Positions 26,484 through 36,446 of a stretch of DNA of 64,000 bases are shown here, piece by piece. The notes below the pieces were generated by a model, which made no database searches, had not been told where the DNA came from, and worked only from the letters and a program-made list of their open reading frames with translations. The translations under genes were made by a program, and so were the position numbers. The number at the start of each line of letters is the position of its first letter. Within the stretch, counting starts at the first letter, position 1. Source of the stretch: Vagococcus vulneris (GTDB taxonomy: Bacteria; Bacillota; Bacilli; Lactobacillales; Vagococcaceae); NCBI RefSeq assembly GCF_003950515.1, contig NZ_NGJS01000006.1, forward strand, positions 57,324 through 121,323. Reading direction: 5' to 3'.

Positions 26484-29060
26484 ATGATAATTAACAAATT
26501 AAGGAATAAATTCTTATTGTATGGACTAAGTTTTGTCATTCCTTTTTTCGTCATGGTATGCGTGTTTCTATTACTTAAACTTACGCCATTTGGTAATAAT
26601 AATTTACTGGTAAGTGATCTAGGGACACAGTACTCGCCCTTTTTAACTAGCTTTAAGCGATTTTTTGAGCAAGGTGATATGAGCAGCTTGTACTCATTTT
26701 CAAATGGTATTGGTGGATCGACCGAGGCATTAATAGCTTATTATTTAATGTCTCCACTGAATTTCTTTGTTTTATTATTTCCCTATGACATGATACCAAT
26801 AGCTATTAGCTGTCTTATTATGCTTAAGATTTCGCTGATGGGATTAACAATGTATACATATTTAGATAAGCACTATAATCAAACCAGCGTGTTAACGCAA
26901 GGATTTTCTCTAGCTTATAGTTTGTGTGGGTTTGTTGTCGTCTATCTTTTTAATTTTATGTGGTTAGACGTGTTGATTATTTTCCCGATATTAGTCTTAG
27001 GTATAGAGCGTTTGTGGCATCGAAAAAAATATGGACTGTATGCTGTAGCTTTGTTTTCGGCTATTGTGACTAACTACTATTTGGGCTATATGGTTTGTAT
27101 CTTCTCAGTAGCCTACAGTGTCTTTCTCTATTATTACTATATTTATAAACCAAAACCGATTGCTAAAATAAAGCAGTTTTGGCAAGATTGGTGCTTATTT
27201 TTAACAGTTTCTTTTTTGGCAGGAACAGCAACTAGTTTTATGTTAATTCCAGCAGTAAATGGTATGTTAAAGACAGGAAAGTCAACATTTTACTTACATG
27301 ATTTTCTTCCGATACCAAAATTTGGATTGGAAGCACTATCTCAAATGGCAATCGGCACTATAAATTTTGAGACAAGACTAGACCACTTACCAATGGTATA
27401 TTCTGGAATTTTTATTTGGTTATTGGCATTTATCTATTTCTTTTTACCAACCGTGCCTAAACGTAAAAAGAAAGCTATGGCAGGGTTATTAATCTTTGTT
27501 TATTTTAGTTTTTTCTTTGAGATGTTTAATACTGTTTGGCATATGTTTCAAAGTCCAGCAGGTTTTCCTTATCGCAATGCGTTTATTTTCAGCTTCATTT
27601 TAATTAAATTGGCATATGAAACGTATCTTTATGCACGCATAGAGCAGGACAAGGATTTAATTAAGAAGCGTGTACTGCTGGCAGGAGTGGTGTATACAAT
27701 TTTACTAAGTATCGGCCAATTATTTTTAAATATGGGTTCAAATCATAATTATTTATTATCAAATATCTATTTTATTATTTCAGTGGCCATTATTTGGCTG
27801 TTTGTCCTTCTAATTACTGTAGGGCTTATTAAAAGTGGCACCGTTTGGCATGTCTTGTTGATGATATGTATTATGGCTGAATTGGGTGGAAATCTTTGGT
27901 TATCATTGAAGGATACACCGTTTGGACAGCAGAAACAGTATGAGGAGATGTATAATCAACAAGAAAAAGTGATTCAAAATATGATGGGACGGACAAATAA
28001 ATTAAATCGTTTCAATCATCGTGTTGATAATCAAAATGATGCATATAATGAAGTCATGAATGGTTATAATAATCCTGTCTTATTTGGTTATCCCGGTGTA
28101 TCGAGCTATACTTCGACTCTAGAAGCTAATACACAGCATGCCTTAGTTGATTTAGGATTATATGCAAAAAATGACCGTCGTATTTCCTATGTTGACGAGT
28201 CGCAGCTTGCTAACCTGCTGCTTAATGTCCGCTATACAATTGTACCGAAAGAATTAGACGAGAAAAAAGTTTTACATAAAGATAAGTTATCTTACACGTA
28301 TCTAAATGATGAAGCGGTTGGAATGGGTTTTACAGCTAATCCTGACTTAGCAAACTTAGAATTTAACGGCCAAGATATTATTGGAAATCAAGAAAAAATT
28401 ATGCAGACAATTGCACCGCAGAAGACTGAGTATTTTGATTCACTGAGAGATTTGCAGACAAGCCAAAAGAATAAAAAGGTGATGATTACTGGTGTCACGC
28501 AATCATCAGGTACTTTATATTTATATTTACCAAGAGTTGTCTGGAATAATGTCGGCAAATTGAAACTAAATGACAAGGTAATTGATACCTATCAGTATAT
28601 TGCAACGAATCAATTATTTAATTTAGGATATGTCGAAAAAGACATGAAATTAGAATTAACTTTTAATAGTAACGTAAAAGCTGACTTGTCGAAAATGGCA
28701 TTTAAAACATTGAATGCTGCTGAATTTCAACATGTAATAGACAAGGCTGAGGAAAATCATTTGGAGTTGGATTTGTTGAATAGAGGTAAATTGAAAGGAA
28801 CTGTGACGGTTAATGAACCTAATCAATTATTATATATTGCTATCCCTTTTGATAAAGATTGGACGATAAAGGTGGATGGGAAAAAAACAAGACAACAAAA
28901 GATTTTAGATGATTTTATCGGAATACCAATAACCAAAGGAAAACACACAATTGAAATGTCTTATTCATCAAAAGCGTTGACCATCGGGGTAATCGTATCG
29001 CTGTTTACTATAGTAATGAGCGGCGTCGCGGCTTATTATTTTAAAAAAAGAAGTCGGTGA
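26484..29060 (+). CDS. YfhO family membrane protein (putative polymer glycosylation enzyme)
   Basis: 858 residues. About 12 hydrophobic segments in the first 475 residues, a soluble domain, and a last helix at about 834-852. VSDLGTQYSPFLTSFK and FSNGIGGSTEALIAYYLMSPLNF are typical of YfhO. Family knowledge: in Bacillus subtilis YfhO takes part in lipoteichoic-acid glycosylation with a GtrA-type partner and a lipid-sugar synthase. AAGGTGG precedes the ATG. It follows the Bce transporter by 24 bases and may be read from the same promoter, though the link is not proven. Confidence 0.85.
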   Translation: MIINKLRNKFLLYGLSFVIPFFVMVCVFLLLKLTPFGNNNLLVSDLGTQYSPFLTSFKRFFEQGDMSSLYSFSNGIGGSTEALIAYYLMSPLNFFVLLFPYDMIPIAISCLIMLKISLMGLTMYTYLDKHYNQTSVLTQGFSLAYSLCGFVVVYLFNFMWLDVLIIFPILVLGIERLWHRKKYGLYAVALFSAIVTNYYLGYMVCIFSVAYSVFLYYYYIYKPKPIAKIKQFWQDWCLFLTVSFLAGTATSFMLIPAVNGMLKTGKSTFYLHDFLPIPKFGLEALSQMAIGTINFETRLDHLPMVYSGIFIWLLAFIYFFLPTVPKRKKKAMAGLLIFVYFSFFFEMFNTVWHMFQSPAGFPYRNAFIFSFILIKLAYETYLYARIEQDKDLIKKRVLLAGVVYTILLSIGQLFLNMGSNHNYLLSNIYFIISVAIIWLFVLLITVGLIKSGTVWHVLLMICIMAELGGNLWLSLKDTPFGQQKQYEEMYNQQEKVIQNMMGRTNKLNRFNHRVDNQNDAYNEVMNGYNNPVLFGYPGVSSYTSTLEANTQHALVDLGLYAKNDRRISYVDESQLANLLLNVRYTIVPKELDEKKVLHKDKLSYTYLNDEAVGMGFTANPDLANLEFNGQDIIGNQEKIMQTIAPQKTEYFDSLRDLQTSQKNKKVMITGVTQSSGTLYLYLPRVVWNNVGKLKLNDKVIDTYQYIATNQLFNLGYVEKDMKLELTFNSNVKADLSKMAFKTLNAAEFQHVIDKAEENHLELDLLNRGKLKGTVTVNEPNQLLYIAIPFDKDWTIKVDGKKTRQQKILDDFIGIPITKGKHTIEMSYSSKALTIGVIVSLFTIVMSGVAAYYFKKRSR

Positions 29061-29113
29061 TTTGATCAAGACATGATATACTAAACAAAATACTGAGATA
29101 GGGAGCGGTTGAT

Positions 29114-30199
29114 ATGTTAGAAAAAAAAGAAGAACTGTTTTTAAAAGAATTAACTGACGCAAATGGTGTTCCAGGTAATGAAGATCAGGTAAGAAGTGTT
29201 TTTAAGAAATACGCTGAACCATATGCGGATAAAATCCTTTATGATGGGTTAGGTGGTATCAATGCCCGTCACATTGGTGATAAAGACGGACCACGAGTGC
29301 TTATCTCTGGTCACATGGATGAAGTCGGGTTTATGGTAACTAAAATTACAGATAAAGGTTTCATTGAATTCCAAACATTAGGCGGTTGGTGGGGACAAGT
29401 TATGCTTGCCCAACAAGTGACGATTACTACTGGAAAGAATGATAAAATTCATGGAGTTATCGGGTCTAAACCACCTCATGTCCTGTCTGCTGATGCGCGT
29501 AAACAGCCATATGATATTAAAGATATGTTTGTCGATATCGGTGCGTCAAGCGTAGAAGAAGCTACTTCATGGGGAATTAAACCTGGCGACATGATTACTC
29601 CGTATATCGAGTACCAACGTTTAAACGATTCTAAGTATCTGTTAGCGAAAGCTTGGGATAATCGAATTGGGACAGCAGTGTCGCTTAAAGTATTAGAGAA
29701 CTTAGCTAAAGATGGTCATCCAAATATTCTTTTTGCTGGAAGTAACGTTCAGGAAGAAGTTGGGCTGCGTGGTGCTCGAACTAGTACGCACCTAGTCAAC
29801 CCTGATATAGCTTTTGCTTTGGACACGGGAACTGCAGGTGATACTCCAGGGATGACACCGAAAGAAGCTGACTCAGTTCTAGGTAAAGGGCCGCAAATCA
29901 TTGTCTTTGATGCATCAATGATTCCGCATAAAAAATTGCGTGATTTTGTGATTGGAATTGCCGAAGAGTTAGATATTCCCTTCCAATATACGGTCATTAC
30001 TGGTGGTGGAACTGATGCTGGTATGCAACATTTAACACGTAACGGAGTACCTGCTCTAGCTATCACCGTTTCAACACGTTACCTGCATTCACATACATCT
30101 GTGATTCATGAAGATGATTATTTAAATACAGTAAAATTAGTGACAGAAGTTGTGCGCAGACTTGATCAAAAAACTGCAGCAAAATTAATAAGCTATTAA
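29114..30199 (+). CDS. pepA: M42 family glutamyl aminopeptidase PepA
   Basis: 361 residues. Two-zinc aminopeptidase acting on N-terminal Glu/Asp residues in the cytoplasm. Visible metal and catalytic residues include GHMDEVGFM (His67, Asp69), [14 protein letters not shown] and the TDAGMQH segment near the end. The length matches lactococcal PepA. GGGAGCGG precedes the ATG. Single gene with a downstream terminator. Confidence 0.92.
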   Translation: MLEKKEELFLKELTDANGVPGNEDQVRSVFKKYAEPYADKILYDGLGGINARHIGDKDGPRVLISGHMDEVGFMVTKITDKGFIEFQTLGGWWGQVMLAQQVTITTGKNDKIHGVIGSKPPHVLSADARKQPYDIKDMFVDIGASSVEEATSWGIKPGDMITPYIEYQRLNDSKYLLAKAWDNRIGTAVSLKVLENLAKDGHPNILFAGSNVQEEVGLRGARTSTHLVNPDIAFALDTGTAGDTPGMTPKEADSVLGKGPQIIVFDASMIPHKKLRDFVIGIAEELDIPFQYTVITGGGTDAGMQHLTRNGVPALAITVSTRYLHSHTSVIHEDDYLNTVKLVTEVVRRLDQKTAAKLISY

Positions 30200-30213
30200 A
30201 AAAACAAATTTGT

Positions 30214-30256
30214 ATAAGTAGTGTGATTTTTTATGAATGACACTACTTATTTTTTT
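30214..30256 (+). terminator. Terminator of the M42 aminopeptidase gene
   Basis: ATAAGTAGTGT and ACACTACTTAT form an 11-bp stem followed by seven T. Confidence 0.75.
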
Positions 30257-30341
30257 GTTTGTAAGGAAAGTTGATTGCGTTCTCGCAGGAATAAAAGTAA
30301 AGTATATGTGTAGACTTATTTATGAAAGGAATGACGTCTCT

Positions 30342-31082
30342 ATGAAAGTAACAGTATTAGGATTTTGGGGAGGATTTCCATATGAAGATGATGGGACAAC
30401 ATCATATTTAGTTGAATCTGATGGTTTTTCACTATTACTTGATGCCGGCAGCAGCACACTGGTTAGATTGGAAGAAAGAATGAATCCTATTGATTTAGAT
30501 GCTGTCATTTTAACGCATTATCATCATGATCATATAGCTGATGTAGGTGTCTTGCAGTATTTACGCCAACTCAAACCTAAACAACCAATTCCAGTATTGC
30601 CTATTTATGGACATACCTTAGATAAGTGGCATTTCTCAGAGATGACAATGGAGGGGATATCAGAGGGTATCGGTTACTATGAAGATGAGGTATTGGAGGT
30701 AGGACCGTTTGTTATTTCATTTCAAAAAACACGGCATCCGGTTACCTGTTATGCGATGCGTATCGTAGAGCAAAAAAGTGGAAAAGTGTTTGTGTTTACC
30801 GGTGATACGGGTTACTTTGAAGGATTATCAGATTTTTGTAAAGATGCCGATTTGCTAATTACAGATACATATTTCTTAGAAGGACATGAAAATCACAAGG
30901 CGCATCTGACATCAAAAGAAACAGGGTTAATTGCTAAAGAGGCTAATGTCAAACAACTTGTCTTAAGTCATTTGCAACAAGATATTGATTTAGAATTATT
31001 AAAACATCAGACAGAAGATTATTTAAATAATCCAGGGGTTTCTGTAACCTTAGCAGAAAGGTTTTTAACAATTAAACTATAG
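30342..31082 (+). CDS. Metallo-beta-lactamase fold hydrolase (YhfI-like)
   Basis: 246 residues. The zinc motif THYHHDHIAD (HxHxDH), then TRHPVTCYAMRI, GDTGYF and the final LVLSHLQ give a complete two-metal site, as in the RNase Z/phosphodiesterase-like subgroup. The substrate is unknown. GAAAGGA precedes the ATG at 30342; the open frame to 30237 is not coding. It is followed 13 bases later by lplA, an arrangement seen in other Firmicutes (yhfI-yhfJ). Confidence 0.88.
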   Translation: MKVTVLGFWGGFPYEDDGTTSYLVESDGFSLLLDAGSSTLVRLEERMNPIDLDAVILTHYHHDHIADVGVLQYLRQLKPKQPIPVLPIYGHTLDKWHFSEMTMEGISEGIGYYEDEVLEVGPFVISFQKTRHPVTCYAMRIVEQKSGKVFVFTGDTGYFEGLSDFCKDADLLITDTYFLEGHENHKAHLTSKETGLIAKEANVKQLVLSHLQQDIDLELLKHQTEDYLNNPGVSVTLAERFLTIKL

Positions 31083-31095
31083 GGGTGTTTAACAC

Positions 31096-32103
31096 ATGAT
31101 TTTTGTATCAAACGAGGGAATAACAGATCCACGTATTAATTTAGCTATTGAGACATATTTAGTTCAACAAATGCCATTAGATGAGCCGATTTTATTATTT
31201 TATATTAATGAACCCTCAATTATTATTGGTCGTAATCAAAATACAATTGAAGAAATTAACACAGAGTATGTTGAAGAAAATGGTATTCACGTGGTTCGTC
31301 GTTTAAGCGGTGGTGGAGCTGTTTATCATGATGAAGGAAATTTGAATTTTAGTTTTATTATGCCGGATGATGGTGAGTCGTTCCGTAATTTTGGTAAAGT
31401 GACACAGCCGATTATTGATGCACTTCATGATATGGGTGTTGAAGGGGCAGAGTTGAAAGGACGTAATGATTTAGTTATTGATGACAAGAAGTTCTCGGGT
31501 AATGCCATGTATGCGACTAATGGTCGGATGTTTGCGCACGGGACATTAATGTTTGATAGTGATATCAATGAAGTTGTTAACGCCCTTAAGGTACGAAAAG
31601 ATAAAATTGAGTCAAAAGGGATTAAGTCAATTCGATCACGTGTGACAAATATTAAACCGTATCTATCTGATGAACATCAAAATATGTCCACTGAGGATTT
31701 TAGAAAAGATATTTTATTAAAAATATTTGAAACGGACAACTTGGATGATGTTAATGTATATAAGTTGACGGATGATGATTGGGAAAAAATCAATAAATTA
31801 AGTGACGAATTATATCGTAATTGGGATTGGAACTATGGAAAATCTCCCGAATTCGATTTAGTGCGTCGTAAGCGATTCCCGATTGGCTCGATTGAAGCTA
31901 AAATGAATGTTTCTGACGGGGTTATTCAAGACATCAGAATTTTTGGTGATTTCTTTGGTTTAGGTGAAATAAAAGATGTTGAAGAAAAATTGCAAGGAAT
32001 TAAATATGATAAACAAAGTATCGTAGATGCAGTAGCTGCGATAGATGTAAAAAAATATTTTGGAAATATTGTGCCAGAAGATTTAATTGAATTAATTTAT
32101 TAA
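31096..32103 (+). CDS. lplA: Lipoate-protein ligase
   Basis: 335 residues. Catalytic domain motifs RRLSGGGAVYHDEGNLNFSF and a downstream FSGNAMYATNGRMFAHGTLMF loop are those of LplA/LplJ, which activates free lipoate with ATP and loads it onto E2 and GcvH proteins. The C-terminal 90 residues form the accessory domain. It is co-transcribed with the MBL hydrolase and closed by a strong terminator. Confidence 0.92.
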   Translation: MIFVSNEGITDPRINLAIETYLVQQMPLDEPILLFYINEPSIIIGRNQNTIEEINTEYVEENGIHVVRRLSGGGAVYHDEGNLNFSFIMPDDGESFRNFGKVTQPIIDALHDMGVEGAELKGRNDLVIDDKKFSGNAMYATNGRMFAHGTLMFDSDINEVVNALKVRKDKIESKGIKSIRSRVTNIKPYLSDEHQNMSTEDFRKDILLKIFETDNLDDVNVYKLTDDDWEKINKLSDELYRNWDWNYGKSPEFDLVRRKRFPIGSIEAKMNVSDGVIQDIRIFGDFFGLGEIKDVEEKLQGIKYDKQSIVDAVAAIDVKKYFGNIVPEDLIELIY

Positions 32104-32110
32104 AAAAGAA

Positions 32111-32168
32111 AACCGGACGGTTAATGTCCCTTTTACATAGGGGATATTAACCGTCCGGTCATTTTTTT
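32111..32168. terminator. Strong bidirectional terminator between lplA and trpS
   Basis: ACCGGACGGTTAAT and its exact complement form a 14-bp GC-rich stem with a further TCCC/GGGG inner pairing, flanked by A- and T-runs. Confidence 0.88.
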
Positions 32169-32170
32169 TA

Positions 32171-33190
<1,020 letters not shown>

Positions 33191-33430
33191 TTAATCATCC
33201 TCTTTACTTAACTTAGTACTTATCATTATAACTGAAATATTGATTAAAAAAAACTCATTTAACTGATAATTTAGTGAGTATATATGCTGCGCATTATTAA
33301 CTTTTAGTAGTAATTATATGAATAACCACCTTTTTTTGCAAAGGGATATTAATAAGCTATGATCTTTAAAAACCTATATATATCAAAGGTTTTATCAATA
33401 AATACTTTGGAATAATTATAAAATAAGGGG

Positions 33431-33459
33431 TAGAAATTGGAAATTAATTATAGTATAAT
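33431..33459 (+). promoter_or_regulatory. Promoter of spxA
   Basis: TAGAAA, a 17-base spacer and TATAAT (33454-33459) upstream of the AAGGGAGTGA ribosome site. Confidence 0.5.
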
Positions 33460-33525
33460 TAATGCTAGGTAGTAAACATTATACTGTTTATAAAATATCT
33501 AGTAATTTGAAAGGGAGTGATTTGT

Positions 33526-33924
33526 ATGTTGAAATTATATACTTCTCCAAGTTGTACATCATGTCGTAAAGCAAGAGCATGGTTACAAGAACATCAAATT
33601 CCTTTTGTTGAACGTAATATTTTTTCTGAACCGTTAACACAAGATGAGTTAAAAGAGATTTTACGAATGACAGAAAATGGAACTGAGGAAATTATTTCGA
33701 CACGATCAAAAGTTTTCCAAAAATTGGATGTCGATCTGGATGAGTTATCACTTCCAGAGTTATTAGATTTAGTGCAAAATAATCCAGGGTTGTTGCGCCG
33801 ACCGATAATGGTAGATGATAAACGATTGCAAGTTGGATTTAATGAAGATGAAATACGTCGATTCTTACCTCGGGAAGTACGAGCAATCGAATTAAAACAT
33901 GCACAAATGCAGGCTGGTTTCTAG
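33526..33924 (+). CDS. spxA: Transcriptional regulator Spx
   Basis: 132 residues, ArsC-like fold. The redox switch CTSC is at residues 10-13 and the RPI segment ([25 protein letters not shown]) matches Spx. Family knowledge: it binds the alpha subunit C-terminal domain of RNA polymerase and reprograms transcription under thiol stress; ClpXP degrades it. The ATG at 33526 is preferred over an upstream in-frame ATT-context start because AAGGGAG is well placed. The mecA gene follows. Confidence 0.93.
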   Translation: MLKLYTSPSCTSCRKARAWLQEHQIPFVERNIFSEPLTQDELKEILRMTENGTEEIISTRSKVFQKLDVDLDELSLPELLDLVQNNPGLLRRPIMVDDKRLQVGFNEDEIRRFLPREVRAIELKHAQMQAGF

Positions 33925-33954
33925 TGCCAATTGATTAAAAATGTAAAAACGTTA

Positions 33955-33988
33955 GCAGCATGTGGTATGTTTTACCATGCTGCTTTTT
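33955..33988 (+). terminator. Terminator of spxA
   Basis: AGCAGCATG pairs with CATGCTGCT, with an inner GGTA/TACC pairing, followed by TTTT. Confidence 0.75.
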
Positions 33989-34071
33989 AGTTTATGAATG
34001 TATTTCCTTTACTTTTTACTGATTTACTATACAATGATACTATAGATAAGATGGAAGAGAGGTGCAACGAT

Positions 34072-34767
34072 ATGGAAATGGAGCGTATAAATGAAAATAC
34101 TATCCGTGTGTCAATCGGCAGTGAAGATTTGGAAAAACGCGGGGTAACTTTCTTAGATCTCTTAGGTAATCAGAAACAGATAGAAGGCTTTTTCTATAGT
34201 ATTTTAGAAGAAGTTGATGTGGATGATCAATTTCATGAGACGGATGCAGTAACCTTCCAAGTACTACCAAATCGTGACGGCCTAGAGTTATTTATCAGTA
34301 AAGTAACAAATTCTCAAGAAGATCCACAATTAGCTGATGAAAATCTGCAAAAGATTATTCAAGAAAAAATGCCTAAAGTTTTAGATGATGATTCAGATGT
34401 TGTCAATGAGAAGGATAAGAACCTGGAAACATTTGATGCTTTCTTACAAGAATATGAAGATGATGACCGCGGTACTGTTTACAGCGTGAAGTTCGTTTTA
34501 CCAGATTTTGAATCACTAATCAACTTAGCGCGCCATGCTAAGTTAGATGCCTATGAATCAAATGTCTTTTTATACAATAAAAAGTATTACTTGCAAGTTT
34601 TATTCGATCCTTTTGGTGCATCGGACGAAGGACTGTTATATCAAGTCGCTAGAATGTATGAATTTGCAACAAGTACAATTGTAACTGATGATATTTTAGA
34701 AGAGTATGGCGAACTTGTTCTTTCGGATGACGCATTAGACCAAGTGAATGGATACTTTAACAAGTAA
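34072..34767 (+). CDS. mecA: Adaptor protein MecA
   Basis: 231 residues. The N-terminal substrate-binding domain starts MEMERINENTIRVSIGSEDLEKRGVTFLDLL and the C-terminal domain (AKLDAYESNVFLYNKKYYLQVLF) binds ClpC. Family knowledge: it targets ComK- or ComW-type proteins for ClpCP degradation. An acidic linker (DDDSDVVNEKDKN) joins the domains. AGAGAGGTG precedes the ATG at 34072. Monocistronic with its own terminator. Confidence 0.93.
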   Translation: MEMERINENTIRVSIGSEDLEKRGVTFLDLLGNQKQIEGFFYSILEEVDVDDQFHETDAVTFQVLPNRDGLELFISKVTNSQEDPQLADENLQKIIQEKMPKVLDDDSDVVNEKDKNLETFDAFLQEYEDDDRGTVYSVKFVLPDFESLINLARHAKLDAYESNVFLYNKKYYLQVLFDPFGASDEGLLYQVARMYEFATSTIVTDDILEEYGELVLSDDALDQVNGYFNK

Positions 34768-34771
34768 CATT

Positions 34772-34812
34772 AAAAAGATGCTTATTCACTAAGTGATTAA
34801 GCATCTTTTTTT
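34772..34812 (+). terminator. Terminator of mecA
   Basis: AAAAAGATGCTTA and TAAGCATCTTTTT, with inner TCAC/GTGA, followed by T. Confidence 0.8.
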
Positions 34813-34837
34813 ATGAAGAAAATGAGGTGTTTATTAG

Positions 34838-35359
34838 ATGATTAAGCGAAAAGAGTTTTTATTTTATGTTCTTTTCGGTGTTTTAGGTACGTTGATTTAC
34901 TTTTTCACACGTTTTACTGCTAGAGAATTTACGAATAATGTATTGTTACCAGTGTTCATCGGGCAAGCAGTGGCTTTGATTTTTGCTTTTTTTGCAAATA
35001 AATACCTTGTATTCAAAAATAAACGGGTCGGGTGGAAAAAGAGTGTGATACAGTTTATTGAATTTACTTTAACCCGTGCGGGGGTTTTTTTTATGGATTT
35101 AGGAATAGCCTTTATATTTGTTGATAAGTACGAAAAATTTTGGATTCGATTCTTACATTTAAAACAACTAAATTTTAATAATTCCTTTTTCTCAAATGTT
35201 TTTTTTGCAAAATATATCGGTTCACCGCACTTATTGAATGAATTTATTTTTACTGTGTTGTCACAGAGTATAGCTGCAATTATTAATTATGTAGTATCTA
35301 AACGTGTCGTATTTAAGATAAAACAGACCCATGAACCGATTGAAAAACATTTAACTTAG
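34838..35359 (+). CDS. GtrA family membrane protein
   Basis: 173 residues with four hydrophobic segments. FYVLFGVLGTLIYFFTRF and FANKYLVFKNKR are GtrA/DPMS_TMD motifs, repeated at the end as YVVSKRVVFK. Family knowledge: GtrA proteins are thought to flip undecaprenyl-phosphate sugars used to decorate cell-wall polymers. It could supply sugar to a YfhO-type enzyme such as the one at 26.5 kb; that link is inference. AATGAGGTG precedes the ATG. Confidence 0.85.
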   Translation: MIKRKEFLFYVLFGVLGTLIYFFTRFTAREFTNNVLLPVFIGQAVALIFAFFANKYLVFKNKRVGWKKSVIQFIEFTLTRAGVFFMDLGIAFIFVDKYEKFWIRFLHLKQLNFNNSFFSNVFFAKYIGSPHLLNEFIFTVLSQSIAAIINYVVSKRVVFKIKQTHEPIEKHLT

Positions 35360-35419
35360 AAGAGGCAAGAAGGCAAAGTAGATATTTATTTTTATTTAGA
35401 ACAACGATAAACCATACAG

Positions 35420-35465
35420 AAAAGGCACCTTATCCTCTTATTAAAGAGAATAAGGTGCGCTTTTT
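35420..35465. terminator. Terminator between the GtrA gene and nrdF
   Basis: AAAAGGCACCTTAT pairs with ATAAGGTGCGCTTTTT with one bulge, with A- and T-runs on each side, serving nrdF on the minus strand and the GtrA gene on the plus. Confidence 0.8.
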
Positions 35466-35468
35466 GGA

Positions 35469-36434
35469 TTAATCTAAACCGATTAAATAGTCATCATCTT
35501 GCATCGCTTCTACAGTACCTAACAAGTAGCCGTTACCTACTTGTGAGAAGAAGTCATGATTGCTAGTTCCAGTTGAGATACCGTTCATTACAATTGGATT
35601 GACATCTTCAGCTGTATCAGGGAATAAGGGATCCATTCCTAGATTCATTAATGCTTTATTAGCGTTGTAACGCAAGAAAGTTTTTACTTCTTCTGTCCAT
35701 CCTAGCTTGTCGTAAAGCATCTCTGTATAATGTTCTTCATTTTCATACAGTGTAAAGAGTAAGTCGTACATCCAAGCTTTAAACTCCTCTTGTTCTTCAT
35801 CAGCTAGTTCATTAAAGCCCAATTGGAATTTATAACCGATATAGGTACCGTGGACTGACTCATCACGAATAATTAATTTAATAATTTCAGCCACATTGGC
35901 TAATTTATTATTTCCTAAGTAATAGAGTGGTGCGAAGAAACCAGAATAAAATAAGAAAGTTTCAGAATAAACGTTAGCAACTTTTTTTTGTAAAGCTGTC
36001 CCGTTTTTATAAATTTCGTTAATAATTTTTGCTTTTTTCTGCAAGTACGGGTTTGTATTAGTCCATTCAAAGATTTCATCAATTTCAGCTTTGGTATTTA
36101 ATGTGCTGAAGATTGATGAGTAGCTTTTTGCGTGGACTGACTCCATGAATTGGATATTATTTAATACAGCTTCTTCATGCTGTGTTCGGACATCGTGGCG
36201 GAGAGCCTCGATAGCACTTTCTGACTGTATGGTATCTAGAAGTGTCAAACCGCCGAATACTAAACCGATATTTTCTTTTTGATCATCGGAAAGTGTCCGC
36301 CAATCATCTAAGTCGTTAGATAAGGGAATACGTGTATCCAACCAGAATTGTTCAGTTAGTTTTTCCCAAGTAGATTTGTCGATAATATCCTCAACGGCGT
36401 TCCAATTTATAGCTTCATAATAACGATTAGTCAC
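35469..36434 (-). CDS. nrdF: Class Ib ribonucleotide reductase beta subunit NrdF
   Basis: 321 residues. The dimetal and radical site is visible in the helices with WLDTRIPLSND, GGLTLLDTIQSESAIEAL, EAVLNNIQFMESVHAKSYSS, and IRDESVHGTYIGYKFQ. It holds the tyrosyl radical, loaded with Mn by NrdI or with Fe. Last gene of nrdHIEF, 12 bases after nrdE. Confidence 0.95.
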   Translation of the reverse strand: MTNRYYEAINWNAVEDIIDKSTWEKLTEQFWLDTRIPLSNDLDDWRTLSDDQKENIGLVFGGLTLLDTIQSESAIEALRHDVRTQHEEAVLNNIQFMESVHAKSYSSIFSTLNTKAEIDEIFEWTNTNPYLQKKAKIINEIYKNGTALQKKVANVYSETFLFYSGFFAPLYYLGNNKLANVAEIIKLIIRDESVHGTYIGYKFQLGFNELADEEQEEFKAWMYDLLFTLYENEEHYTEMLYDKLGWTEEVKTFLRYNANKALMNLGMDPLFPDTAEDVNPIVMNGISTGTSNHDFFSQVGNGYLLGTVEAMQDDDYLIGLD

Positions 36435-36446
36435 AATTATTCCTCC